Shown here in pieces: positions 43,926 through 53,452 of a stretch of 64,000 nucleotides of DNA (position 1 is the first letter of the stretch; each line of letters begins with the position of its first letter). The notes beneath the pieces are model-generated. The model searched no databases. It was not told the origin of the DNA and was given only the letters and a program-made list of their open reading frames with translations. Both the position numbers and the translations under genes were made by a program. The DNA is from Streptomyces umbrinus (GTDB lineage: Bacteria > Actinomycetota > Actinomycetes > Streptomycetales > Streptomycetaceae): the NCBI RefSeq assembly GCF_030817415.1, contig NZ_JAUSZI010000002.1, positions 11,569,501 to 11,633,500 on the forward strand. Reading direction: 5' to 3'.

Positions 43926-45493
43926 GCAATGCCGTGACTCTGTTGGTGATCTTGTCGGGGTGGTGACGGCGGTCGCTGGTGGTGGTTGGCTGGTCTGTGG
44001 CGGGGCGGCCTCGGTTTTGGGGCGGTGGACGGTGTCGATGCGTCCGGCAAGTTTCCAGCGGATTCCCCGGATGACGGTCCGGACGGCGTGGGCGGCGTGT
44101 CCGAGGGGGACGCCGGTGATGCTGATGCGGGACCGGCTGGATGTGGTGTTCGCCGACGACGACTTCACTCACCTGTATCCCGCCGATGGCCGACCGGGCT
44201 TCTCGCCGGGGCAGTTGGCGCTGGTGTCGGTGCTGCAGTTCGCGGAAAACCTCTCCGACCGTGCGGCAGCGGATGCAGTGCGCACGAGGATCGACCGGAA
44301 GTATGGACTCGGCCTGGAACTGGACGATCCTGGGTTCGACTATTCTCTGCTCAGCGAGTTCCGAGCCCGGCTGACCGAGGGCGACCGGGCGGATCAGCTG
44401 CTGCAAGCGGGCGGCAAGGCAGCGGTGCGTGAACGTGCCGAGGAGTTCGGCCGGGACGGGCAGAAACTTCTCACCGCCGCCTGGGCGTCCGACGCCCCAC
44501 CCCGTCTGCGGATGCTGCGACAGGTGGAGATCCTGCGGCGCGTCTGGATCCACCAGTACTCCTGGGATCGCGAGGGGCAACTGCGCTGGCGGGAGGGCAC
44601 TGCCCTGCCGCCGGCCTCGCTGCGGTTCGACTCCCCCTATGACACGGACGCGCACTACTGCGTCAAACGCGATGTCGCCTGGAGCGGATACCGGGTTCAT
44701 TTCACCGAGTCATGTGATCAGGACCTGCCGCACCTGGTGACGCACGTGGCCACCACCATTGCTCCCGTCCAGGACGGGCAGCTGACCGAGAAGATCCACG
44801 ACGACCTCGCCACCCGCCGCCTGGCTCCGGCCGAGCACATCGTGGACACCGCCTACCTCACTCCCGCCCACGTCGAACGGGCCCAGCGCGTCCACGGCAT
44901 CACGCTGCTCGGCCCGATCCTCGCCGACAACAGCCGCCAGGCCAAAGCGGGCTCGGGCTTCGCCAAGGCCGCCTTCACCATCGACTGGGACAACAAGCAG
45001 GCCATCTGCCCGCGCGGCGCGACGAGTGCGTCCTGGACCAAGCTGAATATCTCCGGCCACACCTACCTTCAGGCCCGCTTCGCCGAGAGTGACTGACGGC
45101 CCTGCCCAGACCGTGCCCGGTGCACCTCCTCGGCCACTCGCCCCCGCTCCGTCGCAGTCCTGCCGCGGGCACTGCACGAGATCCAGATGCGCAACCGGCT
45201 CGACCAGCAGACCGAACAGTGGCAGCGCCGATACGCGATCCGCGCCGGCATCGAGGCCACCCTTTCGCAGAACGTACGAGCTCACGGCCTGCGCAGAAGC
45301 CGCTATCGAGGCCTGACCCGCACCCACGTGCAGCACGTCCTGACCGCCATGGCCTGCAACCTCAGCCGTCTCGCCGACTGGTACGACACCACCTCATCGG
45401 CCCGCCGGGCGCCTCGCTTTCAAACTCTCTGCAACACAGCCGGATACGCCAGCAACTGACCGCCCAAGATCACCAACAGAGTCACGGCATTGC
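43926..45493. mobile_element. IS1182-family insertion sequence, degenerate
   Basis: GCAATGCCGTGACTCTGTTG at 43926 is matched inverted, ending at 45493; the repeat is 29 bp and perfect. The internal transposase is broken. The right end lies three bases from the stop of the secreted-protein gene. Confidence 0.88.
43960..45459 (+). pseudogene. IS1182-family transposase with internal deletion and frameshift
   Basis: VMLMRDRLDVVFADDDFTHL, GRPGFSPGQLALVSVLQFAE, NLSDRAAADAVRTRIDRKYG form the N-terminal domain. RLTEGDRADQLLQAGGKAAV appears shortened compared with full IS1182 transposases. RFDSPYDTDAHYCVKRDVAW and DTAYLTPAHVERAQRVHGIT follow. After ARFAESD a stop and frame change occur. The C-terminal part QWQRRYAIRAGIEATLSQNV, RAHGLRRSRYRGLTRTHVQH continues to 45459. 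It is inactive but bounded by perfect ends. Confidence 0.85.
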
Positions 45494-45495
45494 CC

Positions 45496-45990
45496 CTAGA
45501 GGGCGTCCCACACCTTGAACCAGCCGATGTTGTCGTTCGCTCGGGCACCCACGTTCGGCGTGCCGAACCCGTAGTAATAGACGGCGCTGTGGCCGTCGTT
45601 GAGGACGGCCTGCTGGCCGTCGCAGCTGTTGTAGGTGATGAACGAGGAGATCGAGCGCCACCACGTGCCGGTGCTCAGGACGTAGCCGTCCGCGTCGCAG
45701 GGGCCGTAGTCCCCGTATACGTCGGTGTTGTCGCCGCCGTACTCGGCGTGTTCGTACCAGGTCATGAGCAGGGTCCGGCCGCTGCGGTTGACCGCCGCCG
45801 TCCCGGTGTCGGAACAGGTCCGGCTCTTCACCCGGGAGAACCTCTCACCCGGCTTCACCCGCTCCACCACCACGGAGCAGTGCGTGCCGTCCGACGACGC
45901 CGAGGCTGATGCCTGCGGTGCGAGTCCGACGAGGCCGATGAACGAAGCGGCCACGCTCAGCGTGGCGGCCATACGCGTGTACAGGGACAT
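45496..45990 (-). CDS. Secreted protein, small Cys-containing
   Basis: The protein has 164 residues from MSLYTRMAATLSVAASF; the upstream ATG at 45993 and GTG at 46002 are alternatives. A signal peptide ends near ASASA. The mature part contains four Cys (DGTHCSVVV, KSRTCSDTG, GDYGPCDAD, YNSCDGQQA), probably two disulfides, and is rich in Tyr and Gly (WYEHAEYGGDNTDVYGDYGP). No family is certain. It resembles small exported beta proteins such as peptidase-inhibitor-like folds. The stop is just outside the IS1182 end. Confidence 0.65.
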   Translation of the reverse strand: MSLYTRMAATLSVAASFIGLVGLAPQASASASSDGTHCSVVVERVKPGERFSRVKSRTCSDTGTAAVNRSGRTLLMTWYEHAEYGGDNTDVYGDYGPCDADGYVLSTGTWWRSISSFITYNSCDGQQAVLNDGHSAVYYYGFGTPNVGARANDNIGWFKVWDAL

Positions 45991-46270
45991 CATGCTCCTC
46001 ACGGCTGGGCTGACAGGGCATTGCGCACCGCAAGCCTAGGAAGGCGAATCGCGCAGCGGTCCCTGACAGATGTCAGGGACCGGGTCCGGGCAGGGGAGCG
46101 TGGCAGCCCCTGCTTGGGAGCGGTCACGTCCCGGCCCTTTCGCGGTGCGCAGGACATGAGCTTCCACGGTTGACCGATTGTCTGGCAGGTCCCTTTCACT
46201 ACTTCGGGCAATGTTTTGGGTTCTGGTAGTGCCGAAGCACGACGGTCCCCGCCCCCGGGCATGACCGGAT

Positions 46271-46310
46271 GGGGCCGTCCTTCCGACCCCCGTGGCGGGA
46301 GGACGGCCCC
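46271..46310 (-). terminator. Hairpin terminator downstream of secreted-protein gene
   Basis: GGGGCCGTCC (46271-46280) pairs with GGACGGCCCC (46301-46310) over a 20-base loop. It lies 24 bases beyond the stop of the minus-strand gene at 46334. Confidence 0.75.
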
Positions 46311-46333
46311 GGTTCCTTCCGGTGGCCGCCTGG

Positions 46334-46957
46334 TCAGTGCAGCTTGTTGACGGCCGCGGTCGTGGTCTTCTTGAAGGCGGTCACGGGCGCGTTCTTGAAG
46401 TCGCCCATCTGTCCCCACTTGACGACGGTGACGGTCCTGCCGTCCCGTCCGACCGACAGCAGGGCGATGTCGGTGGCGCCCGAGGATGTCTCGGTGTGCA
46501 GGCCGCGGACGCGGGCGCCCTCCTCGACCGGCAGCTTGCCGTAGTCCCGGCCCTCGGCCTCGACGTCGGGCGAGGACTTCTCGATGCGGCCGGCGCAGGT
46601 GCGGATCAGGTCGTCGTAGTGCTTCGCCAGCGCCTTGGCCTGGGCGGCCGTGCCCGTCACGACGGTCAACTGCACGGCGCCGGTGTCCAGGTCGGTCCGG
46701 AACTCCCGGTGCCGGTAGTCGTAGTCGAGCACGCCCTCCGTGCTCACGCAGAGGCCCAGTGCCTCCGGGAACCCCTCGGTGACCGGCCCGGCGGTCCAGG
46801 ACGACGTCGGGTGCGGCGGCAGTTGGGACGCCGACAGGAACTTCGGCACCGCGGCCTTCGGCGCGGCGCCTGCGGTCGGTGCCGTGAGGACCGTGCCCGC
46901 CGCGAGGGCGGCGACGGTGAGAGCGGTCAGAGCGCTCGTTCGGATGCGCATGGACAT
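46334..46957 (-). CDS. Secreted protein of unknown function (207 aa)
   Basis: It starts at the ATG at 46957 behind GGGGGAACATCC. A Sec signal peptide (MRIRTSALTALTVAALAAGT) ends near AGAAP. The mature part is beta/alpha with two Cys (ALGLCVSTEG, IRTCAGRIEK). It includes LDTGAVQLTVVTGTAAQAKA then LAKHYDDLIRTC and GATDIALLSVGRDGRTVTVV. This pattern resembles sensor-like PknH_C or LpqN-type extracellular domains of actinobacteria, but the match is only by eye. Confidence 0.65.
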   Translation of the reverse strand: MSMRIRTSALTALTVAALAAGTVLTAPTAGAAPKAAVPKFLSASQLPPHPTSSWTAGPVTEGFPEALGLCVSTEGVLDYDYRHREFRTDLDTGAVQLTVVTGTAAQAKALAKHYDDLIRTCAGRIEKSSPDVEAEGRDYGKLPVEEGARVRGLHTETSSGATDIALLSVGRDGRTVTVVKWGQMGDFKNAPVTAFKKTTTAAVNKLH

Positions 46958-48120
46958 GGATGTTCCCCCGTGAATGAGTGCGTGGACGTGGATGCCCCGG
47001 CGAGGCCGGCTGGTCGGCCCGGACCTGGTCGGCGTGACACCAAGAGCATCAGCGGTCACAGCGGCCGAGCGCAACAACCCACGGCCGATCGGATACGGTG
47101 GAATCATCCCAGCCCGTCTGACCTGCAGATACACGAGGTGCCTGGGATACCGTCCCAGGCCGGGTGAGGCCGTACGCGGAAGGTCTCGGCCGACGACCGC
47201 AGTCACCTCGAGGCGTTCCCCGAGATCGTGGTGCTGACGCACCTGATCCTCGATCCGCTCACCACCGCCCCCGACCATCGCCACCACTGCAGCACCTCGC
47301 CGTGGGCTGTGTACTGAGCTCCTGGCGCATGTCCAGGGAGCGCAGCCGCACGCCGGGCTGCCCGGGTCCCGTGTCGTAGGGTCTGATGTCGCGGCCACGG
47401 CGCGGACTCGGGCGGACTCTCGCCCGACCAACCGGCCTGGTGCCGAGCCCGGTTGAGGGAGAACAGGGACCAGCCGACCATGGTCTTCGGACACCACCCG
47501 CTGACCGCACGCAACTCACCGTTCCCCGTGATGAGCGGGCAGCGCCTCAACCGCCGCCAGGCCCGCGCGATCCTCGGCGCCCACTCCGTCGCCCCGGTGT
47601 TTTCCTCCATCAGGCCGGTCACACCCACCGCAACAAGCGCACCGTCCTCCCGCAGGCCCGGCACGTCACACTGCAGGAGATCAGTGTCGTGAAGGAGTAC
47701 CCGGGCGGCTTCTGCCTGCTCCGGATCCACACGGGCGGCTACGCCCTCAACTACTACAAGACCAGCAGCGGACCGGCCCGGGAGTGGAGCGAGCGCAGCC
47801 GACGGGTGGCGGCCGGCCTGTGGCCCCAGTACGCCCTCGGCCGCTCGGTCTGCGACCGCAACAGCGTCGCCACCCGCGACCTCTCGGGCATCACCCCGCC
47901 GGCCTCGCGAACTGTGGTCCGTGGTGCCGCCTAGATGACGGCCCTAGTGCTGTTCAGATGATGGCCGTGGTGCTGCCTGGTCGACGGGCCGGAGCATGCT
48001 GGTTCGGTACTGCGCCACATCCGACGCAGGTAAGAGCCTCGACCTGGTCCTTCAGCCAGTACGGTGACCATGAGGCCTACCGGATGAACGGCACCCTGGC
48101 TGCGTGTGTCGGAGGAAGCG
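46958..48120. other. Intergenic and possibly decayed region
   Basis: A plus-strand frame ending at 47934 contains a stretch that could be coding (VVKEYPGGFCLLRIHTGGYA, LNYYKTSSGPAREWSERSRR). Its upstream part is low-complexity Arg/Pro and has no good start, so at most a gene tail is present. The rest shows nothing recognisable. The promoter of the histidine kinase should lie near the end. Confidence 0.35.
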
Positions 48121-49854
48121 ATGAGCGGGGAAGAGCAGGGAGGTTCCGGGCAGCAGCTGCCCAAGCTGCGGCTGGACGAGCTGCTCGACGAGCTCCAGGC
48201 GCGCATCGACGCGGCCCGGGGGACGCAGGACCGGGTGCACAGCCTGTTGGAGGCGGTGCTGTCGGTCGGGCGGGAGCTCGATCTGCCGCAGGTGCTGCGG
48301 CGCATCGTCGAGGCCGCCGTGGTGCTGGTGAATGCCGAGTACGGGGCGCTGGGCGTGATCGGCGACGACAGCCGGCTGTCGGAGTTCCTGACCGTGGGCA
48401 TCGGCGAGGAACGGCGCGCGGAGATCGGCGAACTGCCCAGCGGCCACGGCATCCTTGGCGAGCTGATCCGGCACCCGGAGCCGCTGCGGCTGCCGGAGCT
48501 GTCGGATCACCCGGCCTCGTACGGTTTCCCGGCCCACCATCCGCCGATGCACTCGTTCCTGGGTGTGCCCATCCGGGTGCGCGACAGGGTGTTCGGGAAC
48601 ATCTACCTCACGGAGAAGCGGGGTGCGGCGGAGTTCGACGCCGAGGACGAGTCGGTGCTCTCCACCCTCGCAGTGGCGGCCGGGGTGGCGATCGAGAACG
48701 CGCGGTTGTACGAGGAGACGCGGCTGAGCGAGCGCTGGCTGCGGGCGAGTGCGGAGGTCACGAGCACCCTGCTGTCGGGGACGTCCGGCGTCGAGGTGCT
48801 GGAGCTGATCGTCGGAAAGGCCAGGGAGATCGCCTCGGCGGACGTGGGGATGATCGCGGAGTACGTGACCGGGGCGGAGGAACTGAGGCCGGTACTCGCG
48901 GTGGGGCCGAACGCGGAGCGGCGCAGTGGGCTGGTCCTCTCCGCGCAGGACGGATTCGTCGCGGCCGCGCTCACCACGGCGGAGCCGGTGGCCAGCGCCG
49001 ATATCGAGCGTGATGCGCGCACCGGCGAGGGGGAGTCGCAGTGGGCCGGGCTCGGCCCCGTGGTCGCGGTGCCGCTCGGCGCCGGCGGGAAGGCTCGTGG
49101 GGTGCTGCTGCTGGGGCGGCTGGCGGGCCGTACGCCCTTCTCCGAGTCCGACATCGGGCCTCTGCTCGGCTTCGCGGGGCAGGCGGCGCTGGCACTGGAG
49201 CTCGACGAACGCCGTCGGGACGCGGAGAAGATCGCGCTGCTGCAGGACCGGGACCGGATCGCGCGCGATCTGCACGACCTGGCGATCCAGCGGCTCTTCG
49301 CGGCAGGCATGACCCTGCAGAGCACGCAGCGCTTCGTGGACCATCCCGAGGCCGTGGAGCGACTATCGCGGACCGTCGACGATCTCGACGACACCATCAA
49401 GATAATTCGGTCGACGATCTTCGGTCTGCGCGCCCACGGCGGTGGGACGAAGGAGGACAGCGGTCTTCGCGGCCGGGCGTCCGAGGCCGTGAAGGCCTGC
49501 GCCACCTCCCTCGGCTTCGCTCCCGCACTGCGGGTGGAGGGTCTCGTCGACACGGACGTCCCCGGTGAGGTGGCCGACCACGCTCTTGCGGTCCTCGGCG
49601 AGGCGCTCAGCAACGCGGTCCGGCACTCGGGGGCACACTCCGTGGACATCCATCTGCAGTGCGCCAGGGGCGAGTTGGCGCTGACGGTGACGGACGACGG
49701 GTGCGGAGTGCCCGCCGGTGTGGCGCGCAGCGGACTCAAGAACCTGGAGGACCGGGCCCGCTCGCTCGGCGGAACACTCACGCTCGGTGAACGGCCGCAG
49801 GGTGGCGGTACACGTCTGGTGTGGCGCGTTCCGACAGGCTCAGCGCGGGACTGA
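48121..49854 (+). CDS. GAF-GAF sensor histidine kinase, DevS/OsdK-like
   Basis: The protein has 577 residues from the ATG six bases after GGAGGA. The first GAF has LRRIVEAAVVLVNAEYGALG and HHPPMHSFLGVPIRVRDRVF. The second GAF has LELIVGKAREIASADVGMIA and VVAVPLGAGGKARGVLLLGR. The HisKA_3 motif IARDLHDLAIQRLFAAGM puts the phospho-His near residue 384. HATPase motifs are GEALSNAVRHSGA, VTDDGCGVPAG and GLKNLEDRARSLGG. In DevS/DosT the first GAF binds haem. Whether a haem-ligand His is present was not resolved. It is probably the sensor for the regulator at 50949. Its stop overlaps the convergent acg-like gene by 15 bases. Confidence 0.9.
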   Translation: MSGEEQGGSGQQLPKLRLDELLDELQARIDAARGTQDRVHSLLEAVLSVGRELDLPQVLRRIVEAAVVLVNAEYGALGVIGDDSRLSEFLTVGIGEERRAEIGELPSGHGILGELIRHPEPLRLPELSDHPASYGFPAHHPPMHSFLGVPIRVRDRVFGNIYLTEKRGAAEFDAEDESVLSTLAVAAGVAIENARLYEETRLSERWLRASAEVTSTLLSGTSGVEVLELIVGKAREIASADVGMIAEYVTGAEELRPVLAVGPNAERRSGLVLSAQDGFVAAALTTAEPVASADIERDARTGEGESQWAGLGPVVAVPLGAGGKARGVLLLGRLAGRTPFSESDIGPLLGFAGQAALALELDERRRDAEKIALLQDRDRIARDLHDLAIQRLFAAGMTLQSTQRFVDHPEAVERLSRTVDDLDDTIKIIRSTIFGLRAHGGGTKEDSGLRGRASEAVKACATSLGFAPALRVEGLVDTDVPGEVADHALAVLGEALSNAVRHSGAHSVDIHLQCARGELALTVTDDGCGVPAGVARSGLKNLEDRARSLGGTLTLGERPQGGGTRLVWRVPTGSARD

Positions 49855-50835
49855 CGACGCTCCCTCGGTCAGTGTCCGGGACGCTCCGCGACGCGGCGAA
49901 GAAGGCCCCTGCGGGCCGTACCCCAGGCGGATCACCATCTGCGCGTGATCACGCCGGTCGCTCGGCCATGGAACGAGTTGTTCGCGCAGGTCGGGCCACT
50001 CCAGCGCTTGGTGCAGCAGCGATGCCCGGAGGCCATGAGCGGTGGCCGTCAGGAGCACGCGTTCGAGGGCCTGCCCGGCGCGCAGCCAGTCGGCCCGGGA
50101 GTCGTGCTGGGTGGACAGGACGGCGATCGACGGCCGCTTCTCGAAGGGGCGGGAGGCCGGCACGGCCGGGTGCCGGTGGGCGCCGAAGTCCCGCATCGGG
50201 ACCTGCTCCCGGGAATCCTGCGGCCCCAGTGCCTCCGGTGGTACTCCCAGGTCCGAGTGGTTCGGATCGCGGACCCACAGGCGGCTCTCCCCGGCCCGGT
50301 CGGCGTCGGCCGTGTTGCGGCGCTCCGCTTCCGTGGTCAGCTGCAGCAGGCGGTCGGTCTCGCGCGGCGCGGGACTGCTCAGCAGTGCGCCTTCACTGTG
50401 TGCGGCCTCGGCGAGTTCGGTGAGGACGGCAGCGGGCAACGGCCGCTCGGAGAAGGGGAAGCGGCTGCTGTGCCGACGCCACACCGCGTCGTACAGGCGC
50501 GGCGAAGAGGCGGTTCTGGCGGTGCCGCCGAAGCGTACGGTGGCGAGCAGGTCCGGCTCGCCTGGCCGGGGCAGCAGGCGGGACACCGGTTCCCAGCCGA
50601 AGTGCGCCACCGCCACCCGCAGGTTGAGGAGCGCGCACCCGACGGAGAGGTGCAGGGCACGCCCGGTCGGGTCGATGTGGTGCAGGCCATGGTCCGCGGC
50701 GGCGCGGATCTCCAGGGTGACGGTGTCCGGGTCGAGGCGGAAGCGCCATGGCTGGGTGTTGTGGATCGAGGGGGCGGCCACGGCCGCGGATATCAGCTTC
50801 TCCAGGGTCGGGGCGTCGAGTGTCATGGACCTCAT
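49840..50835 (-). CDS. Acg-family FMN-binding nitroreductase-like protein
   Basis: The protein has 331 residues from the ATG at 50835, with GGAGG eight bases upstream. LISAAVAAPSIHNTQPWRFR and LDPDTVTLEIRAAADHGLHH are the signature of the DosR-regulated Acg family. RRHSSRFPFSERPLPAAVLT and LERVLLTATAHGLRASLLHQ complete the FMN-reductase fold. Mycobacterial relatives are induced by hypoxia and nitric oxide and may sequester FMN. A hairpin and a GGGCC-N4-GGCCC palindrome lie upstream, supporting separate induction. Confidence 0.88.
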   Translation of the reverse strand: MRSMTLDAPTLEKLISAAVAAPSIHNTQPWRFRLDPDTVTLEIRAAADHGLHHIDPTGRALHLSVGCALLNLRVAVAHFGWEPVSRLLPRPGEPDLLATVRFGGTARTASSPRLYDAVWRRHSSRFPFSERPLPAAVLTELAEAAHSEGALLSSPAPRETDRLLQLTTEAERRNTADADRAGESRLWVRDPNHSDLGVPPEALGPQDSREQVPMRDFGAHRHPAVPASRPFEKRPSIAVLSTQHDSRADWLRAGQALERVLLTATAHGLRASLLHQALEWPDLREQLVPWPSDRRDHAQMVIRLGYGPQGPSSPRRGASRTLTEGASSVPR

Positions 50836-50880
50836 CGCGAACTCCTCCCCGCCCTGGGCCGGTTGGCAGGCCGGGCTCAT

Positions 50881-50909
50881 CGGTGACCGCTCTCAGCGTG
50901 CGGTCACCG
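50881..50909. terminator. Hairpin with 10-bp perfect stem between regulator and acg-like gene
   Basis: CGGTGACCGC (50881-50890) pairs with GCGGTCACCG (50900-50909). It would terminate the regulator transcript or act in the leader of the acg-like gene. Confidence 0.65.
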
Positions 50910-50925
50910 GCTGTCGCGGCAGCAG

Positions 50926-50939
50926 GGGCCGTACGGCCC
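50926..50939. promoter_or_regulatory. Palindrome GGGCC-GTAC-GGCCC upstream of acg-like gene
   Basis: A perfect 14-bp palindrome about 90 bases before the acg-like ATG. It belongs to the proposed DevR/OsdR-like operator set. Confidence 0.6.
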
Positions 50940-50948
50940 GGATGCGCT

Positions 50949-51650
50949 TCACCTCGCGGGACGCTCTTCGGAGCCGGGCTGTTCGAGGTGGGAGGCGAGG
51001 ACCGCGGCCTGCACTCGGCGCTGGACGCCCAGCTTGGCCAGCAGTCGGGAGATGTGGTTCTTGACGGTCTTCTCCGAGAGGAAGAGGTTCTTGCCGATCT
51101 CGCGGTTGGTGAGTCCGTCTCCGATGAGGGCGAGGATGTCGCGTTCGCGGGGGGACAGGCTCGCCAGTTCGGGGGCGACGGCCGGGGTGCCGGCGGGGTC
51201 CGCCCGCAGCGAGGCCATCAGCCGGGCGGTGGTCGCGGGGTCGAGCATGGACTGGCCCGACGCGACGGTGCGTACCGCCGAGACGAGGTCGGAGCCCTTG
51301 ATCTGCTTGAGTACGTAGCCCGAAGCCCCGGCCATGATCGCGTCGAGCAGGGCCTCCTCGTCGTCGAACGAGGTCAGCATGAGAACGGCCAGCTCCGGCA
51401 TCTGGCTGCGCAGCTCACGGCAGACGGTGATCCCGTCGCCGTCGGGCAGGCGTACGTCGAGGACGGCGACGTCCGGGCGGAGGGCCGGGCCGCGGGTGAG
51501 TGCGTGCTCGACGTTCTCGGCGTCGCCGACCACCGAGATGTCCGGTTCGGAGTCCAGGAGGTCGGACAGGCCGCGGCGTACGACCTCGTGGTCGTCCAGC
51601 AGGAAGACACGGATCGGGTCCTGCTCCGTGAAGGTGCGTGCCTTGGTCAT
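50949..51650 (-). CDS. LuxR-type response regulator, DevR/OsdR-like
   Basis: The protein has 233 residues. The receiver has VFLLDDHEVVRRGLSDLLDS, the phospho-Asp in VAVLDVRLPDGDGITV and the Lys in GYVLKQIKGSD. The HTH reads LSPRERDILALIGDGLTNRE then IGKNLFLSEKTVKNHISRLL with AKLGVQRRVQAAV, very close in pattern to mycobacterial DosR. The GGGCC-N4-GGCCC palindrome 83 bases upstream suggests autoregulation. It likely controls the surrounding stress genes together with the kinase at 48121. Confidence 0.92.
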   Translation of the reverse strand: MTKARTFTEQDPIRVFLLDDHEVVRRGLSDLLDSEPDISVVGDAENVEHALTRGPALRPDVAVLDVRLPDGDGITVCRELRSQMPELAVLMLTSFDDEEALLDAIMAGASGYVLKQIKGSDLVSAVRTVASGQSMLDPATTARLMASLRADPAGTPAVAPELASLSPRERDILALIGDGLTNREIGKNLFLSEKTVKNHISRLLAKLGVQRRVQAAVLASHLEQPGSEERPAR

Positions 51651-51732
51651 GACGACCCCTCGTTCCCCGGCGGCTGACGGACTGCGGACTGTCCGTGACG
51701 ACGATCGTCACTCGCCGGGACCGGATGCACTA

Positions 51733-51746
51733 GGGCCGACCGGCCC
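51733..51746. promoter_or_regulatory. Palindrome GGGCC-GACC-GGCCC upstream of the response regulator
   Basis: The site sits in the 184-bp gap between the response regulator and the cyclic-nucleotide-binding gene, 83 bases upstream of the regulator start. The arms are perfect. Confidence 0.6.
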
Positions 51747-51834
51747 CACTCCACCCCACAATGCGCCCTGACCGGCGCATCCGTCGCGGACCAAGCCCGT
51801 CCCGGAGTCCCGGACGTGACTGGTCGGTGTGCGG

Positions 51835-52299
51835 TCACAGGCGGCTGCCGCTGCCGTACGGGGCGTAGAGATCCAGCAGCCGGGTGCGGGCCGAGCGCAG
51901 GCGGTGGGCGAGGATGTCGCCCACCCACTGGGCGACCGTGTGGCCCAGGGCAGGGTCGTCCTGGCACATCGCCCGGACGGCCGTGGCGTCGAACTCGTAG
52001 GCGCGGACGGGGCTTGTCGTCTCGGAGCCCAGGTGCCAGGAGTGCGGTGCGAACAGCCAGGACCAGCCGACGAGTTCGTTGTGGCCGAGGGTCTCGATGA
52101 CCGCTGCCCGGCGGCCGGGTACGTGCATGTCGAGCTGGATCGTGCCGGTGCGGATGATCCAGAACCGGTCGGCGCGACCGCCCTCCTCGAAGAGGCGGAC
52201 TCCCTGCGGGAACGACACCTCCCGGGCGATGTGCATCAGTCGCTGCCGGTGCTCGGCGGGCAGTGCCCGCGGCATGCTGGACGTGGGCGGAGCGTTCAT
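51835..52299 (-). CDS. Cyclic nucleotide-binding domain protein (no DNA-binding domain)
   Basis: The protein has 154 residues from MNAPPTSSMPRALPAEHRQR. The cNMP fold is seen in REVSFPQGVRLFEEGGRADR, FWIIRTGTIQLDMHVPGRRA, ETLGHNELVGWSWLFAPHSW and AYEFDATAVRAMCQDDPALG. A final helix DILAHRLRSARTRLLDLYAP ends the chain and no HTH follows, unlike Crp. The phosphate-binding cassette is degenerate. It may be a redox or nucleotide sensor acting through protein contact. Confidence 0.85.
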   Translation of the reverse strand: MNAPPTSSMPRALPAEHRQRLMHIAREVSFPQGVRLFEEGGRADRFWIIRTGTIQLDMHVPGRRAAVIETLGHNELVGWSWLFAPHSWHLGSETTSPVRAYEFDATAVRAMCQDDPALGHTVAQWVGDILAHRLRSARTRLLDLYAPYGSGSRL

Positions 52300-52368
52300 G
52301 ACCGGCCTCCAGGACGGACGTTCGAACCTAGGACTTCCAGCGTGTGCCCGTGCTTCGGCTCGAACCAT

Positions 52369-52402
52369 GGGCCACCCGGCCCCAGGGAGGGACTGTGCGG
52401 CC
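52369..52402. promoter_or_regulatory. Tandem operator-like sites upstream of universal stress gene
   Basis: GGGCC-ACCC-GGCCC at 52369-52382 is followed at 52388 by a degenerate GGGACTGTGCGGCC, about 20 bases on. They lie roughly 75-105 bases before the stress gene ATG. Paired sites at one to two helical turns are typical of DevR-type control. Confidence 0.5.
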
Positions 52403-52475
52403 CCTGCGCACGCGGGCGTTCCTGTACGAGGCTCCGCATGAGATCGGGCAGGACCGGACACAGGAGGTGCCCACC

Positions 52476-53384
52476 ATGGTTCGGCACATCACCACAGGAA
52501 TCGACGGATCTGCCGAGAGCCTCGCCGCCGCGCACTGGGCGGCGAGGGAGGCTCTGCGGCGCGGCGTGCCGCTGAACCTCGTGCACGCCTGGACGTGGCA
52601 CCCACGCCCCGCCCCCTCCGTCCCCGCGGACAGGACCGAGCGCGACTGGGCCGAACAGACCCTGGACCGGGCGGCGGGCAGCATCCGTGCCGCGCACCCC
52701 GGGCTGCGGGTCGTCGAGCGACTGGTGGCCGACTCCGCGGTGACCGCCCTCCTCGCGGCGGCCGAGGACGAGGAACTGCTGGTGCTCGGATCCCGTGGCC
52801 TGAGTGGCGTCGCGGGATTCATGGTCGGCTCGGTGTCCCAGCGGCTCGTCGCCAGGTCCTCCCGCCCCCTGGTGCTCGTACGTGCGGGCGAGAGTGCCGC
52901 CGACGAACACTTCACCACCCTGGACGGCGTCTCGCCCGACGAGATACCCGAGACCCCGTATCGCGATGTCGTCCTCGGCCTGGACACCCGGCGCCCCAGT
53001 GACGAGCTGATCGAGTTCGCCTTCGAGTCCGCACGGCGGTGCGGCGCCACGCTGCACGTGATCCACGCCTTCGGTACGCCGCGGGTCCAGCCGGCCGACG
53101 GACCGTGGGCCCCGGTGACCGGGCCTGAGCTGATCGCGGCACAGGAACACGCCATGGTCGTGGCCCTGCGCCCGTGGTGCGAGAAGTTCCCGGAGGTCTC
53201 CGTGGTCGAGACCGTCTCCGAGGAACGGCCCGCCACCGCGCTGGTGCGGGCGTCGTCCGGAGCCTCCCTCGTCGTCGTGGGGCGCCGGACCCGGGACAGC
53301 CTCCTCGGCACGCACATCGGCGCCGTCACGCACGCGGTGCTGCACCACGTCGGCTGCCCCGTGGCCGTCGTCCCGCACGACTGA
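52476..53384 (+). CDS. Universal stress protein, two UspA domains
   Basis: The protein has 302 residues from MVRHITTGIDGSAESLAAAH, behind CAGGAGGTGCCCACC. Domain 1 has the ATP-binding pattern LLVLGSRGLSGVAGFMVGSV then SQRLVARSSRPLVLVR. Domain 2 (DVVLGLDTRRPSDELIEFAF) ends LVVVGRRTRDSLLGTHIGAV, THAVLHHVGCPVAVVPHD. The glycine loop is intact in both, so ATP binding is expected. It is likely hypoxia- or dormancy-induced, given its position behind operator-like palindromes. Confidence 0.93.
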   Translation: MVRHITTGIDGSAESLAAAHWAAREALRRGVPLNLVHAWTWHPRPAPSVPADRTERDWAEQTLDRAAGSIRAAHPGLRVVERLVADSAVTALLAAAEDEELLVLGSRGLSGVAGFMVGSVSQRLVARSSRPLVLVRAGESAADEHFTTLDGVSPDEIPETPYRDVVLGLDTRRPSDELIEFAFESARRCGATLHVIHAFGTPRVQPADGPWAPVTGPELIAAQEHAMVVALRPWCEKFPEVSVVETVSEERPATALVRASSGASLVVVGRRTRDSLLGTHIGAVTHAVLHHVGCPVAVVPHD

Positions 53385-53404
53385 AGCGGCGCCGTGACGG
53401 TGCT

Positions 53405-53436
53405 CAGGGCACCAACGGCCCAGGGCACCAACGGCC
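53405..53436. repeat. Two perfect tandem copies of a 16-bp unit
   Basis: CAGGGCACCAACGGCC is repeated exactly at 53405-53420 and 53421-53436, followed by a third partial CAGGG. It lies in the 68-bp gap between two stress genes and carries GGGC...GGCCC half sites. Confidence 0.85.
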
Positions 53437-53452
53437 CAGGGAGGGAACAGTC

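Noticed and set aside
47386..47934. Plus-strand 182-codon frame considered as a full gene
   Set aside because: The first half is Arg/Pro-rich without a start site. At most the last ~85 codons look coding, so it is described as a possible tail only.
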